DNA of 64,000 nucleotides from Lamellibrachia satsuma (Eukaryota; Annelida; Polychaeta; Sabellida; Siboglinidae). This document shows positions 14,961-64,000 of the stretch, piece after piece. The translations under genes were made by a program, and so were the position numbers. The notes under the pieces are model-generated. The model was not told where the DNA came from, ran no database searches, and saw nothing but the letters and a program-made list of their open reading frames with translations. The stretch covers positions 2,728,501-2,792,500 of the forward strand of contig BSQZ01000051.1 in assembly GCA_033239005.1 (NCBI GenBank), in the 5' to 3' direction. The stretch's first letter is position 1. The number at the start of each line of letters is the position of its first letter.

Positions 14961-14994
14961 CCTGACAGTACTTCTAACAAGAAGTACTGTCAGG
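14961..14994. repeat. Perfect 15-bp stem hairpin
   Basis: CCTGACAGTACTTCT (14961-14975), loop AACA, and the exact reverse complement (14980-14994). No known RNA family recognised. Confidence 0.85.
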
Positions 14995-15319
14995 CACCCC
15001 CCCAGGTTTATTGCTAAATTACGATCTGTAGTTATGGTTGTCATGGTTTCTGCAGCCATTTATATGTTCATAGCTTCTGCAGCCATGATTGGACATTTCA
15101 TGAAAGAATAATTCAGTGGATAATAGAGATGCCAATGAATGTGCAGATGTAACTTTGCACACCTCTGTTATTCGCTGATTTGTTTTGAGTTTTCTTTGTA
15201 TTTGGTTACTACACCTGTACTAATATTATCATATATTATGAGTGACATATGTTGAATATATGCTGAATAGGCTGTCATGTAAACAAGGTACTTAGTAAAA
15301 TAAAATCCATATTAGAATA

Positions 15320-15425
15320 ATATTAATAATAATAAATTTATTTTATATAGTGCGATTTCCTTCAAAGCTCAGAGCACTTTGCACAAAATGTATGCAACAA
15401 AATATAGAAATTATACATAGAAAAT
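15320..15425 (+). repeat. Dispersed 'TTATATAG-GCG' type interspersed repeat
   Basis: ATAATAATAAATTTATTTTA then TATAGTGCGATTTCC, CAAAGCTCAGAGCACTTTGC is the form of a short interspersed sequence I recall as common in many animal genomes (TATAGCGC...CTCAAAGCGCTTTAC). Assigned by memory of its pattern only. Confidence 0.4.
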
Positions 15426-16698
15426 ACATATCTTATGACACATTTAAAATTAATTTAAAGGTCAGACTAATAAAATATATGTTATTAAAGGTTAGAAGTA
15501 AAATCTAACTAATCTAATTAAAGTTATAAACAATTGATAAAATAAATTATATAAGTTCAACTAAAAGGAACTTTGGCACAAATAAAAAAATGATATAATG
15601 CATAAAGTGAAAAAAATCTTCAAACAACAGGAAAAAAATACAAATATTTGGAATGCGGACGAATTAACACTAGCATGAAAACAGGAAATCTGATTAAACA
15701 TCCGCAGGGATAATTCCCTTGTGCACACCCTTGTAAAAAGTGGCAATTCTATCTGAGCAAGTCATGGCACATCAACTTGTGCTTCATTGGCACTTGATTC
15801 TTCAATAAAACTGTCACCAGTGTGACAAGGACTATATAAGGCACAGTCTGTCTCTTGGCACAGCTGTCTCTGGCTACATGGTGATGCATTACTGGAAGAG
15901 GGTGGGGAGACAGCTACAGACAGGGTAACTGGGGTATGCCTTGTAACCTCCCACCTTCCTGTTTCTCCCAGACATATTGGTGGGTGGGTGTTGACATCAC
16001 TAGCTGTGCAAAAAAAACATTTCTGAACCATTTCAGTTTTCATTGTTTGAAGTTGTATTTTATCTTCCAAGTAGTTATGCAGTAGACTCGTGTTGATGTT
16101 AAGTGAATAAAACTCCCTAATTATGTAGAAAGGATTATGTTTATTCCCACTATCATCATTGTCCCTTTCCCAACATCCTCTCTCCCTTAATCCCATAACC
16201 ATTCCTTCATCTTCACCAAGTCCTCCTGTTTTCTTTATATTCGTCACATTTCTCCCCTTGTTCTTCCTCAAAAACCCCTCTATAAAGAAATGAGTGGGGC
16301 CGCCTAGTTATTGTACTGATGCACTGCCTTGGCTGTTGTCCTTTTCCACTTCTCCCTATCCTATCGGCAGTCTTTTCCCTGCACTTTTCATCCTTCTCCG
16401 CCTTTCCTGCATACCTTTCACTGTCTTAACTGTGGCCAATTTTCTCCTACTATTACTATTTATTTTTCTGTTTTACTTCTTCAATTTCCTATAATACACT
16501 TCCACTGCTGTCTTTATTTCCAGTTCCTCTTTATTATCATTCCTCCTAATTCATCCTCTTTATTCCTTCATCAATTTCCATTTAATTTCTCATTTTTCAT
16601 AACCCTCATAGATATGATAGATATAAAAGGGATATTTTATTCTGAGACGTGTATGTATATGTTTACTGTATTAACTTTCGGTATATTTATGCATTAAT

Positions 16699-16700
<2 letters not shown>

Positions 16701-16760
<60 letters not shown>
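16701..16760 (+). repeat. (TA)n microsatellite
   Basis: About 60 nt of uninterrupted TA repeats in the first intron. Confidence 0.97.
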
Positions 16761-16763
<3 letters not shown>

Positions 16764-17462
16764 ATGTTTGAAATAATTGTATTATTATACAATCTGTATA
16801 TTGATAGCCATACACATATTCAATAGATACTAATACAAGGTGGTACTAGGTTCTGATTCACCCAGCTAAGTAAATGTGACTCAGGTGTGAATCACCTGGT
16901 CCAAACATCTGCCAGAGTCATTGTGTGCCCCTTGGGACATGTTACTGTCATATCTTACGAAGTCGAAGGCATTGTTTGAGTTTTCTGGCGTGTCCAGGTG
17001 TTCCTGAATAGTCCACTAGAATGCAACATTGTCTGAGACCAACTCCAAATGAGCAGACATTGTCGAGTACACGTGTACCTCTTATTCTGGTTAACCCTTA
17101 CTCTTGCCCTTGTGATGAATACAGACCAAAACTACTCAGGATTTTGCTATAATTGTTTCCATTTTCATGACTCAGCTCTATGAGTATGAGTTTGTATGAA
17201 TATTAAATTGAGGACTCATGTGATTTGTTTTTATTTAGTCTCAAGAATTAAATCACCATGCATAAAGATGATAACATTTAGGTTTTTCACTATTTATTCC
17301 TGTCTAGCCACTTCAAGGGAAAGAACACTATTGTTGCTGCAATTAAATGTGTACTATTGAAGCAGAATGGTAGGACCTTGCATGGAAACCTTTTTGCGAA
17401 ATAGTCTAAATAGGCTAAATTGATATTTTGCAGTAGTTGAAGATGTGTATGCATCGGTGTGT

Positions 17463-17467
17463 GTGCA

Positions 17468-17499
<32 letters not shown>

Positions 17500-17502
17500 T
17501 TT
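17463..17502 (+). repeat. (TGCG)n microsatellite
   Basis: About nine GTGC units preceding exon 1 by about 0.5 kb. Confidence 0.93.
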
Positions 17503-18028
17503 GCAAACATACAGCATCACATTCACACACATCCACACAATGCATGTGTGGATTTTGAGTTTTGTATTTCTGCTTTAGTTTATGGACAGTGGTGAGTCTT
17601 GCTGACCAGTAACTCACTGGTCAGCTGCAGACAATTACAGCCAGTAGTGACCACTCACTGGGCAGTGGTCATTGTGGCGTCCATGAGAAAGTTTTTAGTT
17701 CAGCTGCCTCGTAGAAGTTTGCTTTATGTTCTAAACAACTGTTTTTCTGCATATCTACATGACTATTGATCAGTTCTAGTCCTGGACCAGTACCATGGTC
17801 TCTGGCTTATACGTCGTCCTTATATAAGTCTAGGATACATGGACCATATCTTTGTCACATTATTGGTCTTATCTCTGTCGTTGATCTACATCATGGTCCT
17901 CAGTCACCCAGCTATATACCTTTACTAGAATGGTTCTTATCATTTATATCTCATTTAGGTGTGCTATATGTTCCATTCTTGGTTCCTTGTTTTCGTGACA
18001 ATAATGAAGTAATTCTTGTCTCCTGCAG

Positions 18029-61154
<43,126 letters not shown>

Positions 61155-62590
61155 GACTGCCTGTGTTGTGTTAAATAATAATGTCACAGTCGAACATTCT
61201 AATCATTGTCATCGTTCAGCATAGCAGACAACTGGAGACACTCTTTACGTAAACTTAAGTGAAATCAGTATTTACTTTCTGGTATCAGTCATTGGTGATT
61301 TAATCGTGTTGACATATGTCGATGTTCCTTCACTACATTTGTATCATGTAAATCTCCCATGTTTTTGTCGTGCATCCAGATCCAATTATTATGGTGCACC
61401 AAAATTTCCCTGAACATGACCATACAATTTCGAAAGTATGACAATTTGATACTTGTTTTAGCCATAGCCAAAGCACAAAGAGTCGTATAGCAAGTTTGTG
61501 ACATTTGTCTTTGTTAAATTAGCTCATGGAAAACGCTTATTTCCAGATGCAAGGATGACACTTACTAGTTTGATTGGGTTAGTGAAATCCACTTGAAATA
61601 TTTGTATTTACAGCATCCTGTTAGGATGATCATAGCATATCAGTCAGTGATTTTGTATATTTTATGCATTTGATTCATATTTTTGTATGATAAGAATTTA
61701 TGAAATATTTTATATTTATGGTAGAGTATATGCTCACTGAGTGAGTGAGTTATGTTGACCTGTCGGTCAGAAATGTATTATGTGTAAATATACGCAATTT
61801 AAACATACAGGAGATAATATGCGATTAACATGTTTATTTATGTTAACATTGCTATGTGTAATGTTGACGAGATGTAAAAACGTTTTACTGAATGTCCGAG
61901 AGTTAACTGGCATCAAGATTATAGTTAAAGGATGCAAGTATGAGCAGATAATTATCCAGTAAGGTACTATTGTTGAAACATAGATAATTATCCAGTAAAG
62001 TACTATTGTTGAAACATAATATGTTTCTGATATATTATATCAGAAGTGATTTATTAAAGTAAATACTCTACTATATACATGGAAATTACAGCTGACACGT
62101 TACATGGAATCGTCATTGTAGAATACGTAATAAAATTTTCTATTGATAACTACACAGTGTTAGTTGATGATTAATATCAATACTTACCTATCCAATACTC
62201 CCAATGCATCCAACAATTGAAGTCTTATACAATGTGTGACCCACCCCAAAAACAACGTTCATTATTAGTTATATTACTGAGTGCTTCTTTATCAATCTTT
62301 GTAACTGCTCTAATTTTAAATACGTCAAATCTGTTCTCAGGATTAACAAACACAATGATCCCTGTGACATGATATGACGTCTAAGCAACTTCACTGACAC
62401 ATGTTACCAGCCGGTTTACATATGTGCACATCATAATTAGTTTAGTCCTCAAATATGGTATAGATATCCGCACGCACGTATCCACGTGTTTGCACATCAA
62501 TAAGGCAAACAAATAGTTAAAAAATCCGACCAACCGCCAGAAATTGAATGGTCCGTCCCTAAACGGGCTGGCATCCATCGTGGAGTGTAG
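61155..62590 (+). other. Probable 3' UTR and downstream spacer
   Basis: This AT-rich stretch after the stop has no supported ORF. Candidate polyadenylation hexamers are ATTAAA at 62053-62058 and AATAAA at 62129-62134, and the true 3' end is unknown. It includes a 36-bp direct duplication (about 61947-62018) and a perfect 10-bp palindromic stem (62025-62045). Confidence 0.5.
61947..62018 (+). repeat. 36-bp direct duplication in 3' region
   Basis: AGATAATTATCCAGTAAGGT followed by ACTATTGTTGAAACAT is present twice head to tail with one difference. Confidence 0.88.
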
Positions 62591-63700
62591 GCATGAATCA
62601 GACAGGGTCTACCTGGCGCCATTTACACTCGCTGCCAAGGACATAATGCTAGCTTGGCTGAATCGTGCGTGCCAGCAAACAGCCACCTGTTAGAAGTATG
62701 ATGGACACACTCCAGCAGAACGCATTTTCATTCAACTACTCAACCAAGACGTTGCTTGTCTTTCAGTCTGAGTTCAAGTTACCCGAGGATGCACAACCCG
62801 CTGTTAACAATATAACTAATCTGCAATCGCTCTGTGAGACAAAATGGTCCAGTCGTGCGAACGCTCCGTATATATTCAAGTCAGCATTCACTGCTGTAGT
62901 CACTGCACTGGAATATTTGGAAGAAGATGGGGACGGCAAAGCCAGAGGCTACTTGTTGTCCGTCAGAAATGTTGACTTCCTCTGACCACATTCCTACAGT
63001 CTAAACAGTGCAACCTCTGCCAAAGAGACAACCACTGCAACCGCCCAGCTGCAGCAGGAGAGGGCCGACCCAGAAGTATGGAATGCATTATTTGACAGTG
63101 CTGTAGAGCTAGCATGACGATTTGAGATTGAGGCGAAATGATGGCAGACAGAGGAACCATCCTAGAGACCATGCCTGCTGATATAACTGACATGCCCAGC
63201 AAGCATTGGACGATCGAGGGCAACGTATCTGCCGTTTGTGGATCACTTGCTGCAGGAAATGGACACATGTCTTTTAGTAGCTCAGAATCTCTACGTGGTC
63301 CAATACCTCACACAACGACATCGGGTGAATCTGACACTAGATTATCCAGCTGTACGAGGTGTTCCAAGACGACATGGTGATCTGCTACAGCTTACACGAT
63401 GGAATGCAAGATTGAAATGGAAGGAATATGGTGAATGTCGCTGAGAGATCCAACACACTCGATGACACAATACAGGAAGTGAATCATGGCCTGTACCCTA
63501 ACATGTATACAGCAGTCGTGATATTGCTGGTGATGTATGCCTTGACTGCTACAGCAGAGCGGTCATTTAGTGCCATGCGACGCCATGGTGACAACTAAGC
63601 GCTTGTCGGGATTGACCCTTACGCATGTCCACAAGGACAGGCCGTTGGATGCAGAACGCATCATCCACCAGTTCAGTCGTCAAAAAGAACATACGTTTAA
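62590..63700 (+). pseudogene. Decayed hAT-family transposase (ZMYM1-like / hAT C-terminal dimerisation type)
   Basis: Seen: translated fragments in shifting frames follow one protein in order. GAIYTR and HNASLAES-type residues (about 62607-62660, with upstream in-frame stops) are followed by MMDTLQQNAFSFNYS, LQSLCETKWSSRANA and ALEYLEEDGDGKARGYL (62665-62985). Then come QQERADPEVWNALFD (about 63051-63115, ending at a stop), DHLLQEMDTCLLVAQNL (from about 63238), and LYPNMYTAVVILLVM with TATAERSFSAMRR (about 63490-63585). These are hallmarks of the hAT transposase C-terminal part and dimerisation region. Several stops and frameshifts make it non-functional. It lies outside the Fat coding region, after the likely 3' UTR, in sense orientation. 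Terminal inverted repeats were not identified. Confidence 0.85.
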
Positions 63701-64000
63701 TGCTAATTAACATTCCACCCCATGAAGGAGAAAGTAGCAACAACACTTTCTGTAGATATGATACACTCGTAAGCACTGAATTATTACCAAAGCATTATCA
63801 CTGCCTACTTATGCCTTCTTGTCCACCTTATGATTAAATGGCTGTTATTAGTAAAGGCGTTTCTCTATTAATATAATTATCAGGATTGATTCTTAGTACA
63901 TAATGGTAATCATGGTATTTAAAATATTTTCATTTATATTGTTGTACATGTAATGTGATAATGTTTCACTATAGCTGCTATAGTTAGTTACATTACATAA
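63701..64000 (+). other. Terminal spacer after the hAT remnant
   Basis: AT-rich sequence. The first bases may still belong to the transposase copy's end; no gene or repeat is recognised beyond that. Confidence 0.6.

Larger units (their letters stand above)
1..18028 (+). other. Intron (3' part, at least 18 kb) upstream of first visible exon
   Basis: No cadherin-like or other convincing coding sequence is seen on either strand. Contents: SINE fragment (925-1012), fold-back (1165-1295), palindromic repeat (1833-1885), LINE tail (4775-4882), 31-bp minisatellite (6985-7345), dispersed element (10425-10525), CA repeat (11235-11475), hairpin (14961-14994), dispersed repeat (15320-15425), pyrimidine-rich stretch (about 16320-16600), TA repeat and TGCG repeat. 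The remainder is AT-rich sequence in which I see nothing. Confidence 0.85.

Noticed and set aside
15762..16271. 169-residue minus-strand ORF
   Set aside because: Low-complexity composition, no domain recognised, next to a dispersed repeat and a pyrimidine-rich stretch, inside the Fat intron.
62665..62985. 106-residue ORF as an intact gene
   Set aside because: It is one fragment of a frameshifted hAT transposase with further pieces in other frames downstream.

Overview
This is animal (metazoan) genomic DNA, AT-rich and intron-rich. It is probably from a non-vertebrate bilaterian such as a lancelet, mollusc, brachiopod or similar marine invertebrate. The phylum cannot be fixed from sequence alone. 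The evidence for an animal is one very large cadherin gene with GT-AG introns, a LINE reverse-transcriptase fragment, tRNA-derived SINE heads, a decayed hAT transposase and many mini- and microsatellites.

The window holds the 3' two-thirds of one plus-strand gene, a Fat-type giant protocadherin of the Drosophila Fat / vertebrate FAT4 subclass. I reconstruct 19 coding exons between 18029 and 61154. Every junction is GT-AG and every codon phase matches across introns. Together they give 9,876 nt, or 3,291 residues plus stop, with the 5' part lying before the window. The product runs: end of one cadherin repeat, 18 further cadherin repeats, a membrane-proximal juxta-cadherin region, four EGF modules (the last degenerate), laminin G, EGF, laminin G, one transmembrane helix and a 573-residue cytoplasmic tail. 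The tail has two conserved-looking blocks (around SSIAPSD and WDYLLNWGPNF) and ends in EEYV.

Layout: 1-18028 is intron (at least 18 kb) with no recognisable exon. 18029-37459 holds five exons among large, repeat-filled introns. 42998-53338 holds the dense cadherin, EGF and laminin G exons. 54570-59205 holds small laminin G/EGF exons. 59206-61154 is one terminal exon for the membrane helix and the whole tail. After the stop come a probable 3' UTR and then a broken hAT transposase copy (about 62590-63700).

The introns are the most unusual part. They hold a 37-copy 22-bp array open in all three forward frames, a dimeric 117/234-bp satellite, 17-, 19-, 20-, 24-, 28-, 29-, 31- and 42-bp minisatellites, fold-back (MITE-like) elements, four copies of one LINE 3' end, and a tandem pair of tRNA-headed SINEs whose body recurs elsewhere in the window. 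In two cases the same dispersed element occurs once with a single copy of an internal segment and once with that segment tandemly amplified. This suggests how these arrays arose. I found no second protein-coding host gene, no functional RNA gene and no clearly new biological system.
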